From Spirochaetota bacterium (GTDB lineage Bacteria > Spirochaetota > B62-G9 > DRHN01), in contig JAFGTF010000006.1 in NCBI GenBank assembly GCA_016934265.1, forward strand, positions 1 through 53,305: a stretch of 53,305 bases of DNA, given 5' to 3'. The notes under the pieces are model-generated. The model ran no database searches, was not told the origin of the DNA, and saw only the letters and a program-made list of their open reading frames with translations. Positions 24,931 through 34,308 of this stretch are shown one piece after another. The position numbers and the translations under genes were made by a program. Position 1 is the first letter of the stretch. Every line of letters begins with the position of its first letter.

Positions 24931-26787
24931 TTATTTCTTTCGCCCGTGTATATATTCCTCCAGGCCGAGCTCCTGCAACTTTTTATCGGTCGGGATTCCG
25001 AACTCATCCCATCCCCGATATTCGTAGTACTCGTTGAGCAACTCACCTATCGGCGGAAGGACGTTCGTACCGCCTCCGCGCCGATGAACGAGCATACGGG
25101 GAGGGAGTGTGTCGTCTTTCCTCGAAATGCCAAGCCGCACATTGTACATCCTCTTGAGATTGTAAAGCCGTTCTCCGATTTTCATGAACTCTCCATCGGT
25201 GAGGTCCCATCCGGTGGTGTTATTCAAGAATTCGGTCAACGGCTTCACGGTAATTCCGCCGAAGAGCACAAATTTGCAGCAGGTAAGAGAGTCGAACATG
25301 CTCATCAGGTTTTGCATGAGGAAAACGTTATACGCCTTTCCTTCCTTTGCAAATCGATCCGTCAGTTGCGGCATTCCGAGATCTTCGATAAACTTCTTTT
25401 CCTCGAAATCATGAGTAAAGGCCTGCAGATGACAGGCCCCGCGGTTCGAGGTGGCGAATCCCAACGCGACGGTCATCTTGGCCCGGGGATCGTGCGCGGG
25501 AGGCTCGAGCCCCTTAACATGTATCGAAAATTCAGCGGCGGTTCCGCCGATCCTTTGCGCGGCATTTCTCACCCCTTCCGCAAGAAGGTCGCCGATATTC
25601 TTCCGAAAGGCGACCATCTCTATGAGTTTTAAGAGTGCGTCGCAACTGCCCCATTTCAAGGGTACTCCTCCCGTGTCCTTTTCGGTTACAAGCCCCCTCT
25701 CATACGCTTCCATGGCAAACCCTATGACCCCGCCCGTGGATATCGTATCCAACCCGTATCGATTACACAGCTCGTTGCCCTTCGCGATACAGGATATATC
25801 GTCGATAAGACAGTTCGAGCCGAGCAGCGCGAGGGTTTCATATTCAGGTCCGCCTATTTCCATTCCCCTGTACGGACCGTCGGCTGCCTTGACTACCCTT
25901 CCGCAGTTCATGACACACCGCCCGCAGTGGTATCTGCCGGTGAGGATGGTCTCCGCCATCCGTTGTCCCGATATTTTCCCCGCACCCTCGAACGGCCCCT
26001 GATACCAGTTCTTCACAGGGATATTACCTATCTTCTCGCAGTTTTCCATTCCCCCTGATGTGCCGAACTGTTTAAAGGTCCTCGAAAACTCGTTCATCTG
26101 GGGAGCGATACGTCTCATCAGCTGTCGTATGCCGTCTTCGGATGCAACCGGCACCTCACTCGTGCCTTTCACCACGACCGCTTTGAGTCTCTTGGAACCC
26201 ATTACCGCCCCCACACCGCAGCGTCCCGCCGCTCTCGCGTGCTTTCCGTCGGTGACGATGTTTGCGATCTTTACGAGGTTCTCCCCGGCAGGACCTATAA
26301 CGGCGCTTTCTGCCGACGTTCCATACTTAGCTCTGATGAATTCATCAACTTCGAACGTTTCCTTTCCCCACAGAGACGATGCATCCTCCACTGTAATGCG
26401 CTTTTCGTCCATGTAAATGGAAACCGGCGTTTTCGACGCTCCCCGCACGACAAGTGCATCATATCCGCACTTCTTGAAAATCTCCCCCCAGTTACCGCCG
26501 CAGTTTGCCTCGCCGTATATTCCCGTCAGAGGCGATTTTGTGACCACCTGGTACCGATTCGAATTGAATATGCGGGTACCCGTACAAGGGCCCACGGCGA
26601 AAATGAGAAGGTTCTCGGGCCCCAGGGGATCGGTCTCTACTGAAGTATGATCGAAAAGTATCTTCGCACCGAGTCCCGAGCCGCCTATGAAACGCCGCAC
26701 GGTGGTATCGTCGAGCTTTATCCTTGTTATTGTACCCGTGTCGAGGTCAATCCGGGCTATTTTGCCCATATACCCTTTGGACTTCAT
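24931..26787 (-). CDS. aor: Tungsten-type aldehyde:ferredoxin oxidoreductase
   Basis: 618 aa, about the size of AOR. The N-terminal domain (GKIARIDLDTGTI, FIGGSGLGAKIL) binds the tungstopterin. The [4Fe-4S] ligands are Cys288, Cys291 and Cys295 (CGRCVMNC), plus a later Cys in SLTCCKF. GRCGVGAVMGSKRLKA is also typical. It oxidises an aldehyde to a carboxylic acid with ferredoxin as acceptor. The start at 26787 is preceded by GGAGGCGGAGGGAGG. It lies between the GRE activase and the ThDP enzyme, so it probably handles an aldehyde made in this pathway (inference). Confidence 0.9.
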   Translation of the reverse strand: MKSKGYMGKIARIDLDTGTITRIKLDDTTVRRFIGGSGLGAKILFDHTSVETDPLGPENLLIFAVGPCTGTRIFNSNRYQVVTKSPLTGIYGEANCGGNWGEIFKKCGYDALVVRGASKTPVSIYMDEKRITVEDASSLWGKETFEVDEFIRAKYGTSAESAVIGPAGENLVKIANIVTDGKHARAAGRCGVGAVMGSKRLKAVVVKGTSEVPVASEDGIRQLMRRIAPQMNEFSRTFKQFGTSGGMENCEKIGNIPVKNWYQGPFEGAGKISGQRMAETILTGRYHCGRCVMNCGRVVKAADGPYRGMEIGGPEYETLALLGSNCLIDDISCIAKGNELCNRYGLDTISTGGVIGFAMEAYERGLVTEKDTGGVPLKWGSCDALLKLIEMVAFRKNIGDLLAEGVRNAAQRIGGTAAEFSIHVKGLEPPAHDPRAKMTVALGFATSNRGACHLQAFTHDFEEKKFIEDLGMPQLTDRFAKEGKAYNVFLMQNLMSMFDSLTCCKFVLFGGITVKPLTEFLNNTTGWDLTDGEFMKIGERLYNLKRMYNVRLGISRKDDTLPPRMLVHRRGGGTNVLPPIGELLNEYYEYRGWDEFGIPTDKKLQELGLEEYIHGRKK

Positions 26788-26829
26788 AAACCTCCCTCCG
26801 CCTCCTTTCAGTTGACACATCTCATTACG

Positions 26830-27756
26830 TTATATACCGACTTTTGTTTCCATCCCGTACTCGGAAATGAGCCGCCGTATTGTTTCCAATGTACCGGTGT
26901 CTTGCATTTCATGGCTTCGGGGAAGGTAATTCTGGCCTACCGCGTTACATTTGTCTTCTGCGAAGGAATGGTACGGTATCAGCTCGACCTTTTTTACTGC
27001 GATGTTTTTCAGAAATGCTCCGATACCGTGTAAATTACTCATGGTATCGGTGATCTCCGGAATCAGGGGTATTCTGACCAGCGTCTCTTTCCCGCTTTGA
27101 ATCAGGCGTGTGAGATTATCCAGAATTTGTCTGTTTTCGGTTCCACAATATTTTTTATGCAAATCAGGATCGATTATCTTTATATCGTACATGACGTAGT
27201 CGATTACGGCGAGAAGCCGTTCAAACAGTTCCCATTCGGCATAGCCGCACGTTTCGATAGCCGTGTTTACTCCATACTCTTTCGAAGCGACCAACAGCGC
27301 CTTGGAAAAATCCGGTTGTGCGAGAGGCTCGCCCCCGGAAAGGGTGATGCCTCCCCCGGAGTTTGTGTAATACTCTTTATCTTTCAATATCTCTTTCATT
27401 ACCTCGTCCGCCGTGACGCGTCTCCCTTTGAAGGCAAGGGCACCGGTGAGGCACGCATCGACACATCTCCCGCATCTTGTACACCGAGATCGCTCTATCT
27501 TTCTCCCGCCGTCGACGATGGAATGAAGATTGTGGGGGCATGCCCTCACGCATTCCCCGCATAAAGTGCACAGACCGTTTTCAAAGAAAAGTTCCGGGTC
27601 CATCCTCTTTGATTCCGGATTATGGCACCACACACATCGTAGAGGACAACCCTTGAAGAATACGGTTGTCCTTATGCCGGGACCGTCATGAACCGAGAAG
27701 CGCTGAATGTCAAAAATGGTTCCTGTAATGTCTCCGCCGTTCACTCTAGTCACCAT
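26830..27756 (-). CDS. Glycyl radical enzyme activase (radical SAM)
   Basis: 308 aa. The radical SAM motif CPLRCVWC supplies Cys37, Cys41 and Cys44. A ferredoxin insert carries two more [4Fe-4S] clusters: CTLCGECVRAC (Cys63/66/69/73) and CTRCGRCVDAC (Cys92/95/98/102). That arrangement is standard for activases of non-PFL GREs such as CutD, HpdA and BssD, whereas PflA lacks the insert. The opening GTIFDIQRFSVHDGPGIRT is the family hallmark. It should install the glycyl radical on the 782-aa enzyme in the same unit. Confidence 0.93.
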   Translation of the reverse strand: MVTRVNGGDITGTIFDIQRFSVHDGPGIRTTVFFKGCPLRCVWCHNPESKRMDPELFFENGLCTLCGECVRACPHNLHSIVDGGRKIERSRCTRCGRCVDACLTGALAFKGRRVTADEVMKEILKDKEYYTNSGGGITLSGGEPLAQPDFSKALLVASKEYGVNTAIETCGYAEWELFERLLAVIDYVMYDIKIIDPDLHKKYCGTENRQILDNLTRLIQSGKETLVRIPLIPEITDTMSNLHGIGAFLKNIAVKKVELIPYHSFAEDKCNAVGQNYLPRSHEMQDTGTLETIRRLISEYGMETKVGI

Positions 27757-28014
27757 GCCGCCTGAGATATCTTTTAAACTTACACATGACGAAATCCGAA
27801 TTTATTATTCCGGGCCGACAATGTCCGGTTGCACCCGAAATATTGCCTCATTATCCGTCCGTCAGCCACCGTATATGAAATCATTTCAGATGATGTAATT
27901 ATGACATTAGTTACAAATCTCGGTATTCGTTTTTACCGCTTCCCCTTCCTTCCGTCCCTCCACGGTTTTCCGATCTGCACAACAAACAAGAGGGCGGTCT
28001 TCTACCGGACCCTG

Positions 28015-28749
28015 TTATTGCGCTGTATCGATTTTCAAGAGATTCGCCATATTACGTCCCATGAATTTTTCTCTGTCTTCCTTATTGAGAATTGTCACTT
28101 CTATTTTCTTCAACTGCACTTCGTAATCCCAATACGGGGTGTCCGTGCCCATGATTATCCTGTCCGCGCCCAGCTCTTGCAGAGACGACGTGTACGCTCC
28201 GGTAGTATCCGACGCATGTTCCAAATACACATTGCCGCACTCCTTGGCTACCATGATCGCCTCAGGCGTCTGGTGCATGAAGCCCGAATGTGCCATAATA
28301 ATCGGGACTTTCGGATATTCATCGGCGATATATCGAAATGAAACCGCAGTTGCGCATACCTCGTCGCCGGAATAGGCTATTACCGGAATTTTTCTTTTCT
28401 CGGCCACATCGAAAATAGGCCGCAGTACGGCCAAACTCGTCATCGCAAAAGAATTAGCGGCCGCATGGATTTTTATACCCCTGAACTCGTATTTCTCGAT
28501 ATCATTCTCGAGCACTTCACTGTAATTCCTGTGCAGCCAGGGGGCAATCCTGGCGAATCCGATAAAACGGTCGGGATGGGCTTTTACCGCTTTGTACGTA
28601 TATTCATTATCATAATTTTCATACTTAAAACCGAATATTACCGCCATATCGATTCCAGCCCGGTCCATCTTTCTCAAGAGCTCGTCAGGAGTTTGCCTGT
28701 CGCGAGTACCCCACGGCTCACCAACATGATTATGACAGTCGATAACCAT
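28015..28749 (-). CDS. Amidohydrolase_2 family metal-dependent hydrolase/decarboxylase (1)
   Basis: 244 aa, a compact TIM-barrel of the ACMSD/resorcylate-decarboxylase type. The metal-binding HxH is at the N-terminus (IDCHNHVGEPWG). Later ligands are in GIKIHAA, IIMAHSGF and the conserved Asp in IIMGTDTPY. Members hydrolyse C-N/C-C bonds or decarboxylate aromatic acids; the substrate is unknown. The start at 28749 has GAGGGGG upstream. It is paralogous to the next gene, with the same ELLRKMDRAGID / YENYDNEY layout. Confidence 0.82.
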   Translation of the reverse strand: MVIDCHNHVGEPWGTRDRQTPDELLRKMDRAGIDMAVIFGFKYENYDNEYTYKAVKAHPDRFIGFARIAPWLHRNYSEVLENDIEKYEFRGIKIHAAANSFAMTSLAVLRPIFDVAEKRKIPVIAYSGDEVCATAVSFRYIADEYPKVPIIMAHSGFMHQTPEAIMVAKECGNVYLEHASDTTGAYTSSLQELGADRIIMGTDTPYWDYEVQLKKIEVTILNKEDREKFMGRNMANLLKIDTAQ

Positions 28750-28803
28750 ACATACCCCCTCTGCCGAAGTGTCGGTTGTCCACACACCTGTTTTCCGACG
28801 CAC

Positions 28804-29538
28804 TCATACGTGCATTTTTAAGATTCGAAGTATCGTTTCCCCCATAATACATTTTTTTGCGTGTTCATCGTCGATCACAACACTAAATTTTTCGAGCTCG
28901 ACTCTTTCATCCATAAACGGACTGTCGCTCCCGAATACTATTCTCTCCGGCTCAATTTCCCTCAATGCATCGCGCAATTGCTGCGATGTCGCTGCTGTCA
29001 GGTCAAGTATTATCCGTTTATTCCTCTTCGCTACCCTCACGGCTTCATCCGCCAAATTTCTGAATCCGGCGTGAGCCATGATCAATGTAATCTCCGTATA
29101 CGTACGAACCACCTCTTCGCACTGTAACGGGGTACACGCCACATCGTCCCCGGTGTGTACCAGTACGGGCATTCCGTGCTCGACACACGCTTCATATACA
29201 TCTCCCAGAATCATGTCATCATTCAGATTATAGCCTTCCCATGGCGACTTCAGTTTAATGCCTTTTATGCCCAAGTCGGCGTACCGCTTTATATCATCCT
29301 TCCTATTGATATGCCGCCATGGGTTAATCATCGCGAATGCGATAAGACGGTCCGGATGTTCCTTCGCACTTTTAGCCATAAACTCGTTATCATAATTCTG
29401 AATAAAAGGTATTATTACCGCTTTATCGATTCCATCCCGATCCATGTCTCTCAATAATTCGTCGGCTGTATATCCTACAGGCCAGTTTTCCAACGGTCCC
29501 CAAAGCAGGCCAAAATGAACATGGGCATTTACAATCAT
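28804..29538 (-). CDS. Amidohydrolase_2 family metal-dependent hydrolase/decarboxylase (2)
   Basis: 244 aa, the same length and fold as its neighbour, with which it is clearly paralogous (ELLRDMDRDGIDKAV, NYDNEFM). Metal ligands are in NAHVHFG, PVLVHTGDD, LIMAHAGF and IVFGSDSPF. GGAGAAAGGAAG precedes the ATG. It lies directly downstream of the terminator that ends the transporter binding-protein gene, so it may start a separate transcript. Confidence 0.82.
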   Translation of the reverse strand: MIVNAHVHFGLLWGPLENWPVGYTADELLRDMDRDGIDKAVIIPFIQNYDNEFMAKSAKEHPDRLIAFAMINPWRHINRKDDIKRYADLGIKGIKLKSPWEGYNLNDDMILGDVYEACVEHGMPVLVHTGDDVACTPLQCEEVVRTYTEITLIMAHAGFRNLADEAVRVAKRNKRIILDLTAATSQQLRDALREIEPERIVFGSDSPFMDERVELEKFSVVIDDEHAKKCIMGETILRILKMHV

Positions 29539-29849
29539 CTTCCTTTCTCCTTACACGCGCGTTCCGTCTATATTTATCAGCGCTGAACAAGTAATCTTCA
29601 TAAATTGAAACATGAAAACTACACGCCGCAGTGCTGCAAGAAGGCAATTCAAGAAACCGTCAATTCCATGGATTACACGCAACACTGTAGCAATCCCTCG
29701 CTGTTATAACGTACATTGTCTTCAGTATCACGCTATATGATAGCATTACCCCCTTACCCATATACCGTACTGATTTTCCCTCGGCAAGAAAGACCAAAGA
29801 AAGCAACAAATTCACGGTAACATGTGCATGATTATTTTTAATAAAACGA

Positions 29850-29877
29850 CCTTTGTCCTTATCTCTAAGGACAAAGG
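29850..29877 (-). terminator. Rho-independent terminator after the binding-protein gene
   Basis: A perfect 12-bp stem (CCTTTGTCCTTA / TAAGGACAAAGG) with a 4-nt loop lies about 60 nt beyond the stop at 29938. On the minus strand it runs into TCGTTTTATT. It separates the transporter genes from the amidohydrolase/AOR/GRE genes. The rest of the 29539-29937 gap shows no supported gene. Confidence 0.8.
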
Positions 29878-29937
29878 CCTTCTCTATAGGTTCTCTCACC
29901 CTATTCACATATGTATCTATACTCGCTCTCCATACAA

Positions 29938-31092
29938 TCAATATTCTGGAAACGGTGCATAGATTTTATCCATCAAATCCTTCCTGTCTAAAAGCTCCCA
30001 GAACAGTTTTTCGTGCTCAAGGAAATTATTATCAGCAGTCACTGACGAGTCCAAATCGCCCAGCTCCTTCGCTAATTTAATATTATAATCTACCGCAATT
30101 CTCCAATATAAGGGACTATCCGGATTGAAATAGCCTTCTTTGGCCTCCTCTATGGAGACAAAATCATCATACTTCGTCTGCATTTCAATCCAGTCTTCCT
30201 CGGAAAATTCGCCGCCGGTCATTCTGCTAAGCGCCTTGGAAGCTATCTCAGACATTATCGTAGGGTCCTTATCGAACAATCTGATAGCCCGATAAAATGC
30301 GGCCATGGCGCGCAAACACGTTTCCCGGTTTCCCGTTATGAATTTTTTCGTGGTTATGTTTGTATCGTACCATAATCCTGCAGGCCCGAGGATTTCGTCC
30401 CCTCCGATATTCACATATTGATCAGGCATACCCAACAATCTCTTCGCCTGAGGCAAACCCCCGATTGATATATCCCCTTTCCCTTTTATGAAGGCTGTAG
30501 CCCCTTTTTGATCGTCCGCAAACTTCATTAACGTGATGTCGTCTTCCGTAAGTCCCACCTGTGCTATTGCATCAATTATGAGAGGTTTGCGCTGTGGAAT
30601 GCCGACAAATGATTTTCCTTTGAACTCTTTGAGCCGGGTTTCTTTTGCCTTTTCAGGACCCAGTTCCGCTACCAATTCATCGATCGACTTCCATTCACCC
30701 TTTCTCCCTACAAAAATAAACCCTTTGAAATAACCGAGAGTTCCGAGCTGTTCAAGCTGCGGCGCACCGGCCATAGCCGCTATATGCTCATTGTGGCAGC
30801 TCGGACATATATCGACGTCTCCATGTATCATCGCTTGAGCCGCCGGTAGGCTCATAGCATACTCTGTGACTTCGATATCCAGTCCGAACTCCTTATCGAT
30901 TCCAAGTTCATGAACCGGAATCCAAAAGATAAACATCGGATAAGGCGCTATACCGACCCTTACCTTCGTCAGTTCCGCTTCCCCTGACTCCCTACTCTTC
31001 TCTGCCATAGTTACCATCGGAGAGAAACTCAAGAGAGCAATAAACAAACATAAAAACAAGTACTTGCAGATCTTAAATTTTGAAGTCCTCAT
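29938..31092 (-). CDS. ABC transporter substrate-binding protein, NMT1/taurine-nitrate type
   Basis: 384-aa periplasmic binding protein. The signal peptide spans roughly residues 1-30 (YLFLCLFIALLSFSPMVTMA). An SsuA/NMT1-like core follows (VRVGIAPYPMFIFWIPVHELGIDKEFGL-type N-terminus). Related proteins bind taurine, sulfonates, nitrate, pyrimidines or aromatic acids; the ligand here is unknown. GGGGATGTGAA precedes the ATG. It belongs with the permease and ATPase at 32.3-33.8 kb, from which it is separated by an amidohydrolase gene. Confidence 0.85.
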   Translation of the reverse strand: MRTSKFKICKYLFLCLFIALLSFSPMVTMAEKSRESGEAELTKVRVGIAPYPMFIFWIPVHELGIDKEFGLDIEVTEYAMSLPAAQAMIHGDVDICPSCHNEHIAAMAGAPQLEQLGTLGYFKGFIFVGRKGEWKSIDELVAELGPEKAKETRLKEFKGKSFVGIPQRKPLIIDAIAQVGLTEDDITLMKFADDQKGATAFIKGKGDISIGGLPQAKRLLGMPDQYVNIGGDEILGPAGLWYDTNITTKKFITGNRETCLRAMAAFYRAIRLFDKDPTIMSEIASKALSRMTGGEFSEEDWIEMQTKYDDFVSIEEAKEGYFNPDSPLYWRIAVDYNIKLAKELGDLDSSVTADNNFLEHEKLFWELLDRKDLMDKIYAPFPEY

Positions 31093-31297
31093 TTCACATC
31101 CCCTTCCTCATTTTATTGTAAAAGTTGCTCAGGGAAAAACAAACCTATTACCACTTCTCGATAAACCCTACCCTTACATCCTCACCTCCTTGAACGATAA
31201 GATTCGAACAGAAGTCACGTAAATCATAAATAACCATTCACCTCCTTTCGTAATTCGCGCCCCATCGGGAACCATTAGCCCACTATTCAAGTTGAAT

Positions 31298-32194
31298 CTA
31301 TACAAGTTCATACAGACGATTTGCATTCTTCCACAGTATTCCCTCCAGTTCCTCTTCTGAAAAAAGGGGCCAGCCGCATCTATCGCAGATCTTATTCAAC
31401 CCCTCTTTGATAAAAACAATCCATTTTTTGAAGTCATCCGCCGGGTTATCGGAGAACAAATCAATATTAGGGGCTACGTAATCCGATGCATACATGACTT
31501 TCCCGATCACCCCATACTCCTTCGCAAGGACCAGATTCCAGGCCAATTGCACCGGCCTATCATACAACATGGCCAGATCCGTCCATAAATTCTCGGCGTT
31601 AGCCATCAATAAGAAAAGATGTTCACTCCATGGATATCCAAGATGTTCGGAAACGATTTTCAAATCGGGGAAATCGACTAGTACGTCATTTAATTTATAA
31701 GGATCCGCATATTTAGTTGGCGCTAATATCGCGGGCCCCATTCCAGCCGAATGGTGAAACTGTACCACTATATTGTATTCCAATGCCTTTTCATAAAAGG
31801 GATAGACGGTTTTGTCGTTTGAATAGTACTGACCGTACGGGGGTGTAAGTAAAAGGCCCTTAAACTTATGCGTTGCGACAGCATTCGTAAAATAATCATA
31901 TGCCTTTTGATTAAACCTGTTATAGACGTCTATCGGCTCCACACTGGCCAGACCGACAAAGAAATCCGGATACCTTTTTAGTGCTTCTACAACATACTGT
32001 TCGCCGAAATTAGTCTTCCATATTCGAGTCATATCCTGGCCCATTACCACTGCTTTTTTTACCCCTGCCTCTTTAAGCCAGCCCACAAGATCTTCCAACG
32101 CAGTATCTTCCGGCAACACCATGTTCAGCTGATTATATGTATCTGCGTCAAAATTTTTTTTCCTAATTAAATGTAAATGTGAGTCTATAACCAT
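31298..32194 (-). CDS. Amidohydrolase_2 family metal-dependent hydrolase/decarboxylase (3)
   Basis: 298 aa, longer than the other two family members in this island and more distant. The HxH motif is in IDSHLHL; other ligand regions are VQFHHSAG, IVSEHLGYPW and VMYASDYV. The start at 32194 is set by GGAGGAAAGA immediately upstream. It is inserted between permease and binding-protein genes of one importer, so it is likely to act on the imported compound (inference). Confidence 0.82.
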   Translation of the reverse strand: MVIDSHLHLIRKKNFDADTYNQLNMVLPEDTALEDLVGWLKEAGVKKAVVMGQDMTRIWKTNFGEQYVVEALKRYPDFFVGLASVEPIDVYNRFNQKAYDYFTNAVATHKFKGLLLTPPYGQYYSNDKTVYPFYEKALEYNIVVQFHHSAGMGPAILAPTKYADPYKLNDVLVDFPDLKIVSEHLGYPWSEHLFLLMANAENLWTDLAMLYDRPVQLAWNLVLAKEYGVIGKVMYASDYVAPNIDLFSDNPADDFKKWIVFIKEGLNKICDRCGWPLFSEEELEGILWKNANRLYELV

Positions 32195-32257
32195 TCTTTC
32201 CTCCACTACGATACTTGAATGTTTTGTAAATATTCAATTCCCTCCGATTGTATAATA

Positions 32258-33028
32258 TTAAATATTATCAAAGGAAATCTTGCTCCTTTCAGTCCACCGT
32301 GTCAGCCTGATTTCAACCTTTCTTATCAGTTGATCAAAAAGCAGAGCCAAGGTGCTGTATATGACTACTATTGCCAAAATACCGGCCGTGTCTAAATAGA
32401 TCTGTCGTACTATCATAATGTATCCCAGACCTACTTGAGCACCCATGAACTCGGAAGCTACATCAAGGCCCCAGGATATGGCAGCGGCAACCCTTACCGC
32501 CCCTATCAAGTAGGGCACTATATACGGCACCACAACGGTTCTGAAGATCGTTTTCTTGTCGGCTCCGAGGTTTGAGGCGGCCCGAATATATACTAAGGGC
32601 ATGTTTTTAATGGATTCATAGGTTTCAACGCCGATTATTACCGAGACGCCAAGGGCGACCAGAAAAACTTGCGGCAATACTCCGATCCCAAACCAGAGTA
32701 TGAATAATGGAATAAGCGCCAATACGGGAACAGGCCGCGTGAAATCAAGAATAGGGCCTACCATCTCCAAAAAATTTCTGCTGTACGCCATTGCCAAGCC
32801 CATGGCCATACCTACCAGTAATCCTATACCGAACCCACTGAGGGTGATTCCCAAACTTACCAGTATTGCCAACGGCAGATTTTCCCTCATTTCCCATACA
32901 GTTTTACCTATTTCAGAGGGACTCGGGATGAAAATCGGTTGTATCCAATCCGTTGTTTGCGTGATAATCGCCCACACAATCAATATTACACCGACGAAAA
33001 ATAGACTCTTGTAACTCCCTAATTTCAT
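32258..33028 (-). CDS. ABC transporter permease, SsuC/TauC/NrtB type
   Basis: 256 aa with about six membrane segments and the EAA-loop motif IRAASNLGADKKTIFRTVVVPY. The C-terminal segment around WGLDVASEFMGAQVGLGYIM is typical of the sulfonate/nitrate permease family. GGAG lies 9 nt before the ATG. It works with the ATPase immediately upstream and the binding protein downstream. Confidence 0.88.
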   Translation of the reverse strand: MKLGSYKSLFFVGVILIVWAIITQTTDWIQPIFIPSPSEIGKTVWEMRENLPLAILVSLGITLSGFGIGLLVGMAMGLAMAYSRNFLEMVGPILDFTRPVPVLALIPLFILWFGIGVLPQVFLVALGVSVIIGVETYESIKNMPLVYIRAASNLGADKKTIFRTVVVPYIVPYLIGAVRVAAAISWGLDVASEFMGAQVGLGYIMIVRQIYLDTAGILAIVVIYSTLALLFDQLIRKVEIRLTRWTERSKISFDNI

Positions 33029-33055
33029 TTCACTCGTCTCCGTACTAAAATATTT

Positions 33056-33841
33056 TTATAGGAGTTTGAATTCCTGCAGCAATTCACGTCTCATCCTCTG
33101 AAACTCCGGTTCCTCTTTAAGAAAAATTTCCCTCGGCCTTTTGAACGGTACATCAATAATTCGTAAAGGAATGTTGAACTTGATATGTTGCATAATAACG
33201 ATTCGATCTCCCAGAAATAACGCTTCCTCAAGATCATGTGTAACGAATACTACGGTTTTTCTTGAATGCTCCCAAATTTCGGTTAAGCTGATCTGCAATT
33301 TTTCCTTCGTCAATGCATCGAGAGAACCGTACGGTTCATCCATCAGGAGCATTTCAGGATCGTTTACCAAAACCCTCGCAAGGTCGACCCTTTTTTTCAT
33401 GCCTCCGGATAGTTCTCTCGGATAGCGATCTTCGAATCCGGTTAACCCTACAACGTCCAAGTATTCCCTTACTCTCTTTTCCCTGATTTCATGAGGAATG
33501 TTTCTCACCTTTAGCCCGTATTCTATGTTTTGATACACAGTAAGCCAGGGGAAAACAGCATCTTGTTGAAATACTACCGCTCTTTCATGCGAAACGTTTT
33601 TTATCTCGACACCGCTTTGGAGTACCGATCCTCCGGTCGCGGTTTCAAATCCCGCAATAATGTTTAAGAGAGTTGTTTTCCCGCAGCCTGAAGGCCCTAT
33701 TATACAGAAAAATTCATTTTCGCTTATATCTATATTGATATTCTTGAAAATCATATTGCACTCATCCCCTGTGTAAGAGAAGCTTAAATTCCTGATTTTC
33801 AATATGCTCTCTATAGACTCTTTGATAACCTCGTTTTGCAT
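33056..33841 (-). CDS. ABC transporter ATP-binding protein, SsuB/TauB/NrtD type
   Basis: 261 aa. Walker A GPSGCGKTT, Q-loop VVFQQDAVFPWLTV, signature LSGGMKKRVDLAR and Walker B LLMDEP, followed by YGSLDALT, are all typical of the nitrate/taurine subfamily. The start at 33841 is chosen for AGGAGGG 7 nt upstream; the longer in-frame start lacks one. It is the first gene after the sigma54-type promoter at 34004-34018. Confidence 0.9.
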   Translation of the reverse strand: MQNEVIKESIESILKIRNLSFSYTGDECNMIFKNINIDISENEFFCIIGPSGCGKTTLLNIIAGFETATGGSVLQSGVEIKNVSHERAVVFQQDAVFPWLTVYQNIEYGLKVRNIPHEIREKRVREYLDVVGLTGFEDRYPRELSGGMKKRVDLARVLVNDPEMLLMDEPYGSLDALTKEKLQISLTEIWEHSRKTVVFVTHDLEEALFLGDRIVIMQHIKFNIPLRIIDVPFKRPREIFLKEEPEFQRMRRELLQEFKLL

Positions 33842-34003
33842 CTGCACCCTCCTGCGTGACCACTTGTTTACTACCGTCCGGACAGCCGACCACAAGTTTC
33901 CGAGCCTCCGGTTCCCGGCAATACCCTCTTATTCTCCGGTATTATCAAAATCTTCGGATCAACAGTCTATTCAATCGTAACAATAAGTATATATTCTACT
34001 AGA

Positions 34004-34018
34004 GCAATTCATATGCCA
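34004..34018 (-). promoter_or_regulatory. Sigma54 (-24/-12) promoter for the importer genes
   Basis: On the minus strand the sequence is TGGCATATGAATTGC, with GG and GC separated by exactly 10 nt, as sigma54 requires. It sits about 165 nt before the ATPase start, directly downstream of a sigma54-activator gene. An ATTGTC-CGGA-GACAAT inverted repeat at 34193-34208, about 200 bp upstream, is a possible activator site. Confidence 0.75.
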
Positions 34019-34308
34019 ACTCCTACTATACGACGATATAATTCTCCGATTAATAGGAACAGGAATAAAATTAGAAAGTGTGATAATAAAAGAGTGAGAA
34101 TTGTTCCACGGAGCTCAAAATCAGATATTTATGGTGTCAAATGAAGTCTCTACGTACGGAAAAAACATTGATTTAACAACCGGGGATACGCATTGTCCGG
34201 AGACAATCAAGGTGAATACGATAGTATTTCGAAAAATGTCTTATTATAATACAGCCACGATACCAGTATTGCATGAAATTACAGCACATTTCACGAATAC
34301 CATATACA

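Noticed and set aside
24931..26787. Large Fe-S protein as a RamA/RACo-type corrinoid activator
   Set aside because: All motifs are those of aldehyde:ferredoxin oxidoreductase.
29660..29941. 93-aa frame on the minus strand between the binding-protein and amidohydrolase genes
   Set aside because: It runs through the terminator hairpin and has no recognisable product or ribosome site.
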